64,000 bases of DNA from Pontimonas sp. (lineage in GTDB: Bacteria; Actinomycetota; Actinomycetes; Actinomycetales; Microbacteriaceae). A program made the translations under genes and the position numbers. The DNA lies in the NCBI GenBank assembly GCA_018402295.1, contig JAGYJI010000006.1, positions 62,001 through 126,000 on the forward strand, written 5' to 3'. A model generated the notes under the pieces. The model was not told the DNA's origin. It did no database searches and saw only the letters and a program-made list of their open reading frames with translations. The first letter of the stretch is position 1. Each line of letters begins with the position of its first letter. This document shows, in pieces, positions 29,069 to 38,512 of the stretch.

Positions 29069-30060
29069 GCCCCATCCCGGTTCTTCACCGCCATGGCGGC
29101 GAAGAACTCCCAAATCAATCGGTGGGCATTGTTCACCGTCACATCGGCGTGGTCATAAGCGGGGGCGACCTCCATGATGTCGAACCCGACAACGTCAAGC
29201 TCGAGGGTGAGCCTGCGCACAATGCGCAACAGGTCAATGGGCGCGAACCCTCCGGGCTCCGGTGTTCCCGTTGCCGGAGCAAAGCCCGGATCCAACACAT
29301 CAATGTCAATGGAGATATAGGCCTTGGGGGCTCGTTTCTTCGCCTCTGCGATGACGTCATCGAGGACTGGCATCGCTCCGCGCTCCCAGAACTCCTGCAT
29401 CATGTAGTGCTTCAGGTTGTTCTCCCGCATCCACTTCTGGTCTTCCTCGCCTGGCCAATAGCCGCGGAGCCCCAGCTGCAAGAAACGGTCCCCGGGGATG
29501 GCGCCTGACTCGACGAGTCGGCGCATCATCGCTCCGTGGCTGGCAAAGTTGCCCTCGATTTCATTCGCCGTGTCGGCGTGAGCATCGAAGTGAATCATCG
29601 CCACATTGCCAAAGCCGTGAGCCTCCGCAACAGCGGTGGCGCTCGGCCACGTGACCGAATGGTCACCGCCCAGAATGACCGGAACAATACCTCGGGTGGT
29701 GAGCGCGCTCACGCGCTCATAAATACTGGCTTTCGATTTCTCCCACTGCCCGTGGCTGGTGATGGCGTCACCGAAATCGACCACATTCAGGTGATCAAAG
29801 ATCTCTATGCCGAGATCCAGGTGGTAGGTGCCGGGGTCATAGGCGTTAGCCCGCAGAGCGCGAGGACCAAAGCGTGCTCCGGGACGGTTGGTGGTGCTGT
29901 CATCCCAGGGAGCCCCCACCACACCGATGTCGGGCTTGATGGTGTCCAAATCTGCGGCATCTGCGACAAAGGGTCGCATGCCAAACGTGGCGAGCCCCTG
30001 GAAAGAGGGCGAATCGAGCTGTTCGCGCATACCCGGGGTTACAAAATCATCAGTTCCCAT
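29065..30060 (-). CDS. speB: Agmatinase / ureohydrolase family protein
   Basis: A 331-residue binuclear manganese ureohydrolase that hydrolyses agmatine or a similar guanidino compound to urea and an amine. Metal-binding motifs are complete: ILGGDHSVTWP, MIHFDAHADTAN and SIDIDVLDPGFAPATGTPEPGG. The N-terminal segment FGMRPFV and the overall length favour agmatinase over arginase, but guanidinobutyrase or other specificities cannot be excluded. The frame is intact. It may connect to the arginine genes near 58-63 kb. Confidence 0.85.
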   Translation of the reverse strand: MGTDDFVTPGMREQLDSPSFQGLATFGMRPFVADAADLDTIKPDIGVVGAPWDDSTTNRPGARFGPRALRANAYDPGTYHLDLGIEIFDHLNVVDFGDAITSHGQWEKSKASIYERVSALTTRGIVPVILGGDHSVTWPSATAVAEAHGFGNVAMIHFDAHADTANEIEGNFASHGAMMRRLVESGAIPGDRFLQLGLRGYWPGEEDQKWMRENNLKHYMMQEFWERGAMPVLDDVIAEAKKRAPKAYISIDIDVLDPGFAPATGTPEPGGFAPIDLLRIVRRLTLELDVVGFDIMEVAPAYDHADVTVNNAHRLIWEFFAAMAVKNRDGA

Positions 30061-30186
30061 CTACCCAGAGTAGAGCTCGAGAGTCCAGACTTGAAGAATG
30101 TGGGGAGGTTTGCTCCAGTGGAATCACTATGAGGTGTCACCCCTTCGAGGAGATGGTCCACACTTAGGGGAAAGAAAGAGAGAGCA

Positions 30187-30243
30187 GTGACTCCCACCAC
30201 CCTGCCGATCGTTCGATCTCACCGCGTGGCCCGGTTCGGCTAA
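30187..30243 (+). CDS. Possible 18-residue leader ORF upstream of the glycosylase
   Basis: A GTG start at 30187 is preceded by a purine-rich stretch (GGGGAAAGAAAGAGAGAG). It encodes MTPTTLPIVRSHRVARFG and stops at 30243, four bases before the glycosylase ATG. The close spacing suggests either a coupled micro-ORF or a frame-broken extension. No family is recognised and the call is weak. Confidence 0.3.
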   Translation: MTPTTLPIVRSHRVARFG

Positions 30244-30247
30244 GTCG

Positions 30248-30835
30248 ATGGGTCAACACCTCAAGGAAGCGCAACAGTACTTGGCCTCATCGTGTGAGGT
30301 GATGGCGCGACTCATTCCTGCTCACACACCACCGGACATCAGCCCGAAAGCACCGGAGCAGTATTTCTCTGTCCTGGTGTCCTCGATTCTTGGCCAACAG
30401 CTCTCCGTCAAAGCGGCCGAGACCATCGAGGGTCGGGTTATGACGGCGCTCGGGCCCCACGACCCTGCAGTCCTGGCTCGAGCCAGCATCGAGGACCTGC
30501 GCGAGCACGGTCTTTCCCGGTCCAAAGCCTCCTACGTCATCGGGATGGCGGAAGCTTTTGTCGAGGGACACATTGACCCCCACCACCTGGCCAGCGCAGA
30601 AACCAGCAGTGTGATTGAGCAACTCACGAGCCTGAAAGGCATCGGCCCGTGGACGGCAGAGATGTTCCTCATTTTCGGGATGGGGCACCCGGATGTCTGG
30701 TCACCCGGTGATTTGGGGCTCAAGAAAGCGGTCTGGGCGCACTTTGGCGAGGACGTCAACGTGACCGAAATTGCAGAGCGTTGGAAACCTTTTCGCTCCT
30801 ACGCAGCCCTGTATTTGTGGGAATTCAGCGGATAA
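30248..30835 (+). CDS. alkA: DNA-3-methyladenine glycosylase II (HhH-GPD, AlkA-like)
   Basis: A 195-residue HhH-GPD base-excision glycosylase that removes alkylated purines. The N-terminal SILGQQLSVKAAETI, the helix-hairpin-helix segment LTSLKGIGPWTAEMFLIFGMG and the catalytic aspartate in VWSPGDLGLKKAV are all present. It lacks the extra N-terminal domain of E. coli AlkA, like many short bacterial versions. The frame is intact. Confidence 0.88.
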   Translation: MGQHLKEAQQYLASSCEVMARLIPAHTPPDISPKAPEQYFSVLVSSILGQQLSVKAAETIEGRVMTALGPHDPAVLARASIEDLREHGLSRSKASYVIGMAEAFVEGHIDPHHLASAETSSVIEQLTSLKGIGPWTAEMFLIFGMGHPDVWSPGDLGLKKAVWAHFGEDVNVTEIAERWKPFRSYAALYLWEFSG

Positions 30836-30898
30836 CCGACCGCAGTAATCCCACACCCGGGCTTGGGTGTTTGCCCTCCGCCGGCTACCCTCGAAACC

Positions 30899-31913
30899 AT
30901 GCGTGCCAGACGGTTCATCGGGATAACCCTGGGTGTTGTCCTCGTCGTAGGCGCAGGTGGAGCTCTAGCGCTCGGCGATTACGTCTACCGCGAGGGCACG
31001 AGCGTGCCCTGTGCAATCAACGCCGATGACGCCGATAACTCCCCGAACGCTTCACCACACCCGTTGAGGGCCCTTCCCCGGTGAGGGGTGGAACCAATGG
31101 GTTGGTCATGACCTCTCCGAGTGGTGGCTGAGTGATATCCCCATCGAAACGGTCACCATCCCCGTGTCCGACGAGGTGACCCTCGAGGCCTGGTGGATTA
31201 AAGCCAGCTACCCCACCGCTCAAGAAACCGTCATTGTGACCCACGGATATGGGACGTCGCGTCGCGACTACAACGCGCTGCTGCCCTCAGCGATGCTCGC
31301 CCAGGAGGGCTTCAACGTCTTGCTGGTTGATCAGCGCGACACCGGCAACTCCACCTGCGTGGACGGGCGTCACTCGGCGGGACAAGACGAATCTGATGAC
31401 TTCGCCAAGGTGGCGGAATGGTTAGTCGCGGAGAAGGGCATCACGCCGGACAAAATCGGCATGTTTGGAGTCTCCGGTGGAGCCATTGCCACCGCAATCC
31501 TGCCCGCCAAGACGGACAACGTGACCGCGTTCGCCATGGAAGCCCCCATTTTTGATTTTGCCGAGACAGCCCGTCGCGAGGTGGAGTTCCAGGGTTTCCC
31601 CGGATTCCTCTGGACTCTGGCTGACACTGCAGCCATGATTCGGGGGGTGGACCTCAACGAGACACCCATCACGAGCGGAATTGACTCCGCAGGTAATCGA
31701 CCCATGCTGCTTCTGCACGGAACCGATGACCAGCGCCTCGCCTATGAGGGCGCGGTCAAGTTCCGTGACTACGCAGAAAATGCAGGTGTGGAGATTACCC
31801 TCGAGACGTTCGAGGGCGCCGACCACACTGAGGGAATGCTGTCCGAAACCCAGCGATACCAGCGGGCTCTGACTACGTTCTTCCGGAACGCTCTCGGCCA
31901 AACGCCCAACTAA
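30899..31913 (+). CDS. Membrane-anchored alpha/beta hydrolase (two frameshifts)
   Basis: The 5' frame (30899 on) has an N-terminal anchor (FIGITLGVVLVVGAGGALAL) and ends at about 31084. The 3' frame (31164-31913) holds the hydrolase core: VIVTHGYGTSRRDY, VDQRDTGNS, the nucleophile elbow MFGVSGGAIA and the acid/His region LLLHGTDDQ and EGADHTEG. A middle frame (PERFTTPVEGPSPVRGGTNG) links them, then HDLSEWWLSDIPIET. The breaks are at the CCCC near 31040 and near 31105. It resembles BAAT/prolyl-oligopeptidase-like extracytoplasmic hydrolases (YqkD type). The substrate is unknown. Confidence 0.8.
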
Positions 31914-31916
31914 GGT

Positions 31917-32144
31917 CTACTGACCGAGGTCAAACTCCTCAGACGCTCGGCGGTCGAATTCGTTGCGGACGCGGTGATAGTCGTTCCAGTCGTCTTCTTC
32001 GGTGCCGCCCAGACCAAACACTTCGGCACGAAGGTTCTCGACAAGTTCTTCGTCACCCGACTCGAGGGCGCGTCCCCACTCCTCCAACTGGCCCAAACGT
32101 TCCCGTAGCTGATCGAGATCTAGATCAAAGAGTGAGGGAATCAT
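31917..32144 (-). CDS. Hypothetical acidic protein
   Basis: A 75-residue, strongly acidic, probably helical protein (MIPSLFDLDLDQLRERLGQL, then ESGDEELVENLRAEVFGL). The track ORF starts 90 codons too early, inside the epimerase gene. I chose the ATG at 32144. There is no motif, membrane segment or signal. It follows the epimerase on the same strand by about 30 bases. No family recognised. Confidence 0.5.
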   Translation of the reverse strand: MIPSLFDLDLDQLRERLGQLEEWGRALESGDEELVENLRAEVFGLGGTEEDDWNDYHRVRNEFDRRASEEFDLGQ

Positions 32145-32173
32145 GGTCAAGTCCACAACATACGGCTGAGGAA

Positions 32174-33157
32174 CTAACCCCACAGCTCCGGAGTGGGCGG
32201 GCTCACCCGACCTTCTGGCGTATACCGAAGACCGTGGTCGATGTCGTACTGAAGCAGCAGAGGGCCATCGATATCCACGAACTCGCAGTGTTGGCCAACG
32301 ACGAAAGATGGCGCCATCGACAGTGAGGACCCCGTCATGTTCCCCACCATGAGTCTCTTGTTTGCCTTCTGAGCTGCCTCGACCATGGCAAGCGCCTCGG
32401 TCAACCCGCCACATTTGTCGAGTTTGATGTTGATGACGTCATATTTGGCGGCGGCTTCCTCATACTCGGCAAGACTCAAGCAACTCTCGTCTGCTCCCAG
32501 AGGGATGGGGGACTCAAACCCTTCAAGCTCTGCGTCGCCCCCTCGGGCAAGTGGTTGCTCGATCATGGCGATGTCGAGATCCATCAGCGCTGGAAGGTAT
32601 TCCTGAAGCTCTGCAAAACTCCACGCTTGATTGGCGTCAACAACCAGGGTCGCATCGGGGCGAGCATCCCGGATGGCGCGCATCTTTTCCACCGGGGACT
32701 CGGCTGAGAGCTTGATCTTGAGGTGGGGATAGGTCGACCACTGGGAGGCGTGAGCAGCCATTGCCTGGGCATCACCGACCCCAATGGTGGCGACGGTGGT
32801 GAGTTCTCGAGGCGAAAGGCCAAGTCGTTCCCAGATCGTCTGCCCAGCGGCCTTGCATTCCATATCCCACAGAGCACAGTCCACGGCATTACGAGCTCCC
32901 CCCGGGGGGAGAAGCTGTTGGAGCTCTTCCCGGGAAAGACCGCTCTCAAGAGCTGGCGTAATGCTGTCGATGGCGGCCACGATGCTGTCCTGGGTTTCAC
33001 CCAAGTAGTAGGAGCCGGTTCCCTCGCCTCTTCCGATGACACCGTCTCTCTCGAGAGTCACCCACACGGTGTTGAGGTGGGAAAACGAATGTCCGGTAAT
33101 GACTAAGGGCTCGTGGAGAGGAATCGACACCCGCTCTATCGATACGGAAGTCGTCAT
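32174..33157 (-). CDS. dgcA: Enolase-superfamily epimerase, probable N-acetyl-D-glutamate racemase DgcA
   Basis: A 327-residue muconate-lactonizing-type protein close to dipeptide epimerases. It shows the KIKLS lysine motif, metal ligands in VVDANQAW, MIEQPLA and GADESC, and the second lysine in NIKLDKCGG. On its own it would be called an L-Ala-D/L-Glu epimerase. The 4-bp overlap with the DUF1611 (DgcN-like) gene makes N-acetyl-D-glutamate racemase the better reading, because DgcN-DgcA form a known D-glutamate catabolic pair. The frame is intact. Confidence 0.75.
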   Translation of the reverse strand: MTTSVSIERVSIPLHEPLVITGHSFSHLNTVWVTLERDGVIGRGEGTGSYYLGETQDSIVAAIDSITPALESGLSREELQQLLPPGGARNAVDCALWDMECKAAGQTIWERLGLSPRELTTVATIGVGDAQAMAAHASQWSTYPHLKIKLSAESPVEKMRAIRDARPDATLVVDANQAWSFAELQEYLPALMDLDIAMIEQPLARGGDAELEGFESPIPLGADESCLSLAEYEEAAAKYDVINIKLDKCGGLTEALAMVEAAQKANKRLMVGNMTGSSLSMAPSFVVGQHCEFVDIDGPLLLQYDIDHGLRYTPEGRVSPPTPELWG

Positions 33158-34161
33158 TGCTGCAACACATCCACAATCGGGCCCACACCGGTGGCAACCG
33201 AGTCCACAGCGGGAACACCGTGTTCTTCACTCAGGCGGGCTAGATACTGCTCCCGCTCGCTCTCACTCAGCGCTGACGTGTTGGCACTAATCCCCACCAC
33301 ACGGATGGCGGGGTTTACGACCGAGCCAATCCGCAGGGTGAGATCAATGACCTCCTGGATGCTCGGCAGAGGAAAGTCTGGCCACCCAGCAATCGTTGTC
33401 CTGGTGGCATCCGTGCAGACCACAATCGCATCGGGTTGTGATCCCATCAACAAGCCCATACTCACCGCTGCATATCCGGGATGCAGGATGGCACCCTGGC
33501 CTTCGATGACATCCCAGTGTGTCTCGGGAGCATCGGGCGACAGTGTCTCCGCGGCCCCCGAGACAAAATCGGCAACCACGGCATCAATGGGAACACCGCT
33601 TCCCGAGATGAGGATTCCGGTTTGACCGGTGGCACGAAATGTCGCGTCCATTCCCCGGGCAGTCATTTCTTTCGCGAGAGCCAGCGCAGTGTATTTCTTG
33701 CCCAGTGCGCAATCGGTGCCGACCGTCAGCACTCTTTTGCCAGTTCTCTTCACGCCTTTTCCGACCGGAAGTCCCGGTGGGGGAACCCGAACATCGGTGA
33801 TGCGAGCTCCCGAGGCCGCAGCGGCTCCCGCAAACTCAGGATCATCCGCAAGGCGGTCGTGTGTTCCAGAGGCAACGTCCACGCCACGACTGAGAGCCTC
33901 GTGAATCACCGAGCGCATCGGCGTGGGAATGGCGCCACCCACGACGGCGATACCGATCACCAGGGTTTTGGCACCTGCCGCAATCGCCTCGTCGAGAGAC
34001 ATGTCGGGTAATCCGAGGTCTGCGGCATCGGAAGAGAGGCGAATCTGGCCCACGCAGCTGCTCGGATCCCAGTGGGCAATGCCGCTTCCGGTCTTTGTGT
34101 AGACGGGGCTTTGCTCTTCACCCACGAAGATGACGTAGGGCTTCCTGAGCGCATTCACCAT
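33154..34161 (-). CDS. dgcN: DUF1611 protein, probable D-glutamate N-acetyltransferase DgcN
   Basis: A protein of about 335 residues of the DUF1611/DgcN family. It has an N-terminal Rossmann-like half (TLVIGIAVVGGAIPTPM) and a C-terminal P-loop-like half (VLTVGTDCALGKKYTALALA), followed by GQTGILISGSGVPIDAVVADF and the conserved VIEGQGAILHPGYA. DgcN acetylates D-glutamate so that DgcA can racemise it to N-acetyl-L-glutamate. I prefer the ATG at 34161 (MVNALRKPYVIFVG) to the one at 34179. It is coupled to dgcA by a 4-bp overlap. Confidence 0.75.
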   Translation of the reverse strand: MVNALRKPYVIFVGEEQSPVYTKTGSGIAHWDPSSCVGQIRLSSDAADLGLPDMSLDEAIAAGAKTLVIGIAVVGGAIPTPMRSVIHEALSRGVDVASGTHDRLADDPEFAGAAAASGARITDVRVPPPGLPVGKGVKRTGKRVLTVGTDCALGKKYTALALAKEMTARGMDATFRATGQTGILISGSGVPIDAVVADFVSGAAETLSPDAPETHWDVIEGQGAILHPGYAAVSMGLLMGSQPDAIVVCTDATRTTIAGWPDFPLPSIQEVIDLTLRIGSVVNPAIRVVGISANTSALSESEREQYLARLSEEHGVPAVDSVATGVGPIVDVLQQ

Positions 34162-34226
34162 TCCTTTATTGTGGTGCACTTCGCGGACTCCATCGCTACG
34201 GTGGCTCCCGACTACGCTGGTTCACT

Positions 34227-34481
34227 ATGCGCGCGTCACCCAACAAGTTTGTGACCCTGGGATTCTCGATTGCTGCACTGGCCTCCTCGACAATCCCGAT
34301 CCTGTGTATCGCTCTGGCCATCATGGGCATTGTGTTCTCCAGGAAGTTGATCGCCACAGAGAAAGCGGAGAGTCAGGCGCCCTCTGTGATGCCACGGGTG
34401 TCTCTCGCCCTGTCGATCCTCGCGCTCGCCATAACGGTAGGTCTTATGGCTTTTGCGCTTCCTGTGGCGCTGGGCTGGTAA
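34227..34481 (+). CDS. DUF4190-like small membrane protein
   Basis: An 84-residue protein with two hydrophobic helices (about residues 8-36 and 56-80) separated by a charged loop (SRKLIATEKAESQAPS). This is the layout of DUF4190 proteins, found singly or fused in many actinobacteria. Function unknown. It is divergent from dgcN and 46 bases upstream of the PQQ-dehydrogenase lipoprotein. Confidence 0.6.
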   Translation: MRASPNKFVTLGFSIAALASSTIPILCIALAIMGIVFSRKLIATEKAESQAPSVMPRVSLALSILALAITVGLMAFALPVALGW

Positions 34482-34527
34482 AGCGCTCAGGAATTTCCTC
34501 ACCGACTGTGATGTTCTGGGAATTGTG

Positions 34528-35925
34528 ATGACGCGCAGACTACTCGCAGGACTTTCTCTTCTGCCACTCGGTGCTCTGCTCGCCGCATGCCAGGCTGATA
34601 TCTCTCGCGATATTGACGCACTCCCCGCGGCTCCTGCGCCGAGCGTCACCTCGCCTGAATCCCCAGAGACATCCGTCCCAGTCTGTGCTGAGGAGGACTT
34701 CGCCGATCGTGACTGGAGAGAGTTGGGCTCCCCAGACACTGCGACCCTGAGTGATTCTGAGGGCTTGGAGCTGTCCCTACGTGTGGCCGAGTTGCCCCCC
34801 ACCTCGGCTGAGAGATACAACGCGGCCGTGGAAATATGCCCGGGGATCCTGCTCGTCATTGCCCACGAAGGAACGTCACGCTTTATTGCCCTAGAGGAGA
34901 TGACCTGGAGCGAAGGACCCACCCTCCGCCACTCGGGAGCCACCGATCGGATTTCTGCGGGCGGGGTGGCATCGGGCGGTCCGACCTGGGGAATCCGTGA
35001 TGCTCTCATCATTGACCAGGCTCTGGTCTATGCCGATGCGGTGATCGACACCGCCCGAGAGTGTGTGCGTATCGATGTCCACCGGATGGACCTCGAGAGC
35101 ATTCTTGGGGTCGGGGGAGACAGCGATGTCATCGCCTCCACCGAGCCGTGCGTTGACTACACCGAGCCCCAACGAGCCGCCAGCACGCTGCGCACTCATA
35201 TGGGGTCTGCTCTCGCGTGGGATGAGGACGCCGACACTCTCTACCTCACAGTCGGGGACTTTCACTTGGGTGCCAGCACCATTGGTCAAGCAGCGGGCAT
35301 CGGTTTGGAGGGAACCCTCCGCGATTACTCCCTCCTCGGTGACCCAGCATCCATGGTCGGAAGCGTCGTGGGTATTTCAGACCCTCTAGGAACCCCCGAG
35401 ATCCGCATCGTGGCCAAAGGCCTGAGAAACTCACTGGGGATTGTCGCCACGAAAGACTCTGGGCTGTGGCTGAGTGACCACGGGCCAAGCGGTGGGGACG
35501 AACTGAACCTCATCACAGAGGGCAGCGATTACGGGTGGCCTCTCACCTCAGTGGGTAAACCCTATGACCGAGCTGCCTGGCCAAGAGATTCCTCTGCCCT
35601 CCTCGCCCCCTGGCTTGATTTCCAGAACGCCGACATTGAGGGAACAACGCCTCCCGTTCTCAGCTGGACCCCCGCCATCGCGCCCACAGAAATGGCGGTA
35701 TACCCCACCGGCTCGGGAGGTATCGAAGACTACGAAAACCTCGTGGTGATGGCATCGCTTCGAGCTCAATCCCTCTTTGTCCTCGACGTTGCCGGGTCCC
35801 CTGCAGCGCAGGTTCGGAAGCTGAACGTGGGAGAGCGGATTCGAAACCTCACGATCACAAAGTCCGGCGAGATTACGATGCTGACTGACTCGAGGACTCT
35901 CCTGATTCTCAGCGCTCTCCGATAG
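34528..35925 (+). CDS. PQQ-dependent sugar dehydrogenase-like lipoprotein
   Basis: A 465-residue exported protein of the soluble aldose/glucose-sorbosone dehydrogenase family. It begins with a signal peptide and lipobox (GALLAAC). A beta-propeller follows, with SLGIVATKDSGLWLSDHGPSGGDELNLI and SDYGWPLTSVGKPYD, the conserved metal/PQQ region. PQQ biosynthesis genes are not seen in this window, so the cofactor may be scavenged or the activity lost. The ATG at 34528 fits the signal peptide; the track start at 34453 is too early. Confidence 0.8.
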   Translation: MTRRLLAGLSLLPLGALLAACQADISRDIDALPAAPAPSVTSPESPETSVPVCAEEDFADRDWRELGSPDTATLSDSEGLELSLRVAELPPTSAERYNAAVEICPGILLVIAHEGTSRFIALEEMTWSEGPTLRHSGATDRISAGGVASGGPTWGIRDALIIDQALVYADAVIDTARECVRIDVHRMDLESILGVGGDSDVIASTEPCVDYTEPQRAASTLRTHMGSALAWDEDADTLYLTVGDFHLGASTIGQAAGIGLEGTLRDYSLLGDPASMVGSVVGISDPLGTPEIRIVAKGLRNSLGIVATKDSGLWLSDHGPSGGDELNLITEGSDYGWPLTSVGKPYDRAAWPRDSSALLAPWLDFQNADIEGTTPPVLSWTPAIAPTEMAVYPTGSGGIEDYENLVVMASLRAQSLFVLDVAGSPAAQVRKLNVGERIRNLTITKSGEITMLTDSRTLLILSALR

Positions 35926-36024
35926 CGTGGCGCTTCTGTCCCTCGGTGGCATCGGGAATTTCAGCACCATATGCAGCGTTGAAGACCCCAGACCGTTATG
36001 GTCAACAACAGATAAGAGAGTGTC

Positions 36025-37880
36025 ATGAGTCAACCCCCTGCGCATGGCCCCCTCGGTCGCTATAGCCAGACCGAGGAGAGCAAGCGCGCGGCCATCGAGA
36101 ACGCGCCCTCGATCGATGGGCTCCTGCCCCGGATCATGGGCCTCTTTGAGCCCCACCGGAAGCCCCTGACCCTCACCATTGCGTTAGTTGTTGCGGGAGC
36201 CGCTCTCTCGGTTATTCCTCCGCTACTCATCCAGGACGCCTTCAACGAGGGTCTCTTCCCGGAGAGTGGGATTCCGAACCTAGAAATTCTGGGGACTCTC
36301 GTCGCCATCATGATTGGTCTCTGGGCCATCATTGGTGCGTTGAGCGTCTGGCAGCACTACCTCACCGCCCAAATTGGTAACCGCGTGATGGGCTCGCTCC
36401 GCGTTCGCATGTTCGAGCACCTCCAATCCATGCATCTGGGCTTTTTCACCAAGACCAAGACCGGAGCTATTCAATCCCGCCTGCAAAACGATGTGGGCGG
36501 TGTTGCCACAGTCTTGAAGGAGGTCATTGCCAACCTTCTGGGAAGCGCGGTGACGGTGGCGGCGTCGTTGGTGGCCATGCTGATCCTGAGCTGGCAGCTC
36601 ACCGTGGTGGCCGTCATCCTGCTCCCCTTCATGATTTTCTTGCAAAAAGAATTGGCCGGGTTCGCGCCCGAATCGCTGCGGCAACACAGCACTCGTTGAG
36701 CGAGATGTCGGCGATGACCCAGGAGGCTCTGGGCGTCAGCGGAATCCTGCTCTCCAAGAGCTTTGGTCGCCAAAACAGCGAAGTGCAGCGCTATGAGCGG
36801 GAGAACGAGACACAAATAGGCCTGCAGGTGAAGCTGTCGATGTCGGGACAAGCGTTCTTCGCGCTGATTCAGCTGTTCATGTTGGCCATCCCCGCCGTCA
36901 TCTACTTGGTCGCGGGACTTCTCATTCTCGGAGCAAACCCGCTCACCGTGGGAACAATTGTCGCCTTCACCACTGCCCAATCCCGGCTGATGTTCCCGAT
37001 GATGAACCTGTTGCAAATTGGTCTCGAGATTCAGACCTCGAGAGCCCTGTTTGCCCGGATCTTTGAATACCTGGACCTGTCGCCCTCCATCGTCAGCCCG
37101 GCCTCCCCCACCCCGATTGACGAGTCACAGCTGGGGCTTGTCGAGTTCGAGAATGTGTCCTTCCGCTATGACGAAAGCGAGGACGAGGAATCGTCCGGCC
37201 TGACCAACATCTCCTTCCGGATTGAACCCGGTGAGTATGTGGCGCTGGTGGGACCCTCGGGAGCCGGAAAGACCACCATCACCTCCCTCATTCCACGGTT
37301 CTTTGATGTGTCATCCGGTGCGGTGAAATTTGCCGGAGTCAACGTCACAGACTGTGACCAGGACGAACTGATCAGCCACATCGGCATTTTGAGCCAAGAG
37401 ACGTTCCTGTTCAACGACACCATTTCCGAGAACATCGCCTACGCCAAAGACGGCGCCACGCAGAAGGAAATCGAGGAGGCTGCTCGCTTAGCGAACATCC
37501 ACGACACCATCATGTCCTTCCCCGAGGGATACAACACTCTGGTGGGCGAGCGGGGATACCGACTCAGTGGCGGGGAAAAGCAAAGAATCGCCATCGCGCG
37601 TGTTCTTCTCAAAGACCCCCAAGTCCTCATCCTGGACGAGGCCACCAGTTCTCTGGACACCCAGTCGGAGCGCCTCGTCCAAGCAGCCTTGGACTCAGCG
37701 TCGGCTAACCGGACCACCATCGCCATCGCGCACCGTCTCTCCACCGTCGTCAACGCAGATCGCATCATGGTCGTCTCGGGTGGCCGGATCGTGGAGTCCG
37801 GTACTCACACCGATCTCCTCGAGAAAGAGGGACTCTATGCAGCCTTGCTCACCGAGCAGCGCCTCGAAATTGTGGGCTAG
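36025..37880 (+). CDS. MsbA-like ABC exporter, fused permease and ATPase (frameshifted)
   Basis: A half-transporter of about 618 residues: six helices (36025-36699 ORF) then an ATPase with Walker A ALVGPSGAGKTTI, signature YRLSGGEKQRIAIA and Walker B VLILDEATSSLD in ORF 36696-37880. The frame breaks at the A5 run 36644-36648: one added A turns LQKELAGFAPES into LQKRIGRVRARIAAATQHSL, the normal linker that enters the 3' ORF. Multidrug or lipid export is typical for the family; the substrate is not determinable. Confidence 0.88.
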
Positions 37881-37905
37881 AGGCTCACTGGTAGCGTCGA
37901 TCATC

Positions 37906-38412
37906 ATGCGAAGAATGTGCTGGCCAGCCTGGATTAGCGCGGTTGCCATGGTTGCCTTTGTGCTCTTGGCATCGGGGTGCCAATCGTCTGAGCCTCTCGT
38001 GCCACGGGAGATCTACCAGCAGGTCAACGACGATGGCCGAGAGTGGACCTACGACACCGCGTGGCAGAACATTAGAGCGCTCAATGCTGACCTCGAAGCC
38101 GGCGATGTCAGCACTATCCCGAGTCAATCACTGTTTATTGCGTCTCAAATGGAGCGCCTCGAGAAAGGCAAAGCCGGCTCCATGAGCTCATCTGCCAACG
38201 CACGTCGGATGGAAGCTGAAGCGAACAAAGCATCCGAGCGATCCGAGAAGTCGAATTTAGAAGAACTGCAGCAACAGGGACAAGAGTTACAAGAATCTTT
38301 TGATGCGGGTGATTTCGAGAGTGCCAAACACCATGCACTCGCCGTCCATGCTCTCGCGCTAAGTTTCTCAAACGTGGCACGCCCGGAGGGATTCGAACCC
38401 CCAACCTTCTGA
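37906..38412 (+). CDS. Hypothetical lipoprotein with helical domain
   Basis: A 168-residue protein with a signal peptide and lipobox (AFVLLASGC), then a helical, Glu/Gln-rich domain (EANKASERSEKSNLEELQQQ). As sequenced, its last 11 codons (ARPEGFEPPTF) run into the antisense tRNA-Arg gene, and that C-terminus is a tRNA shadow. The TAA in GCGCTAAG at about 38360, one frame away, may be the real stop. No family recognised. It follows the ABC exporter by 25 bases and could be cotranscribed. Confidence 0.55.
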   Translation: MRRMCWPAWISAVAMVAFVLLASGCQSSEPLVPREIYQQVNDDGREWTYDTAWQNIRALNADLEAGDVSTIPSQSLFIASQMERLEKGKAGSMSSSANARRMEAEANKASERSEKSNLEELQQQGQELQESFDAGDFESAKHHALAVHALALSFSNVARPEGFEPPTF

Positions 38413-38450
38413 TCCGTAGTCAGATGCTCTATCCGTTGAGCTACGGGCGC
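38378..38450 (-). tRNA. tRNA-Arg (anticodon ACG)
   Basis: On the minus strand the acceptor stem GCGCCCG pairs with CGGGCGT, the D-arm is TAGCTCAACGGATAGAGCA, the anticodon loop is CTACGGA with ACG, and the T-arm is GGGGGTTCGAATCCC. The length is 73 nt. ACG is the anticodon edited to ICG by TadA to read CGN codons. Confidence 0.95.
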
Positions 38451-38512
38451 ACAGGCACTCTTTCGAATGCCAGGAAAGCTTAGCAGTTTGGGCCAACGCG
38501 GCCACTCTCGCC

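Noticed and set aside
30899-31913. Alpha/beta hydrolase as the missing MenH
   Set aside because: It has an N-terminal membrane anchor and a BAAT/YqkD-like sequence, unlike the cytosolic MenH.
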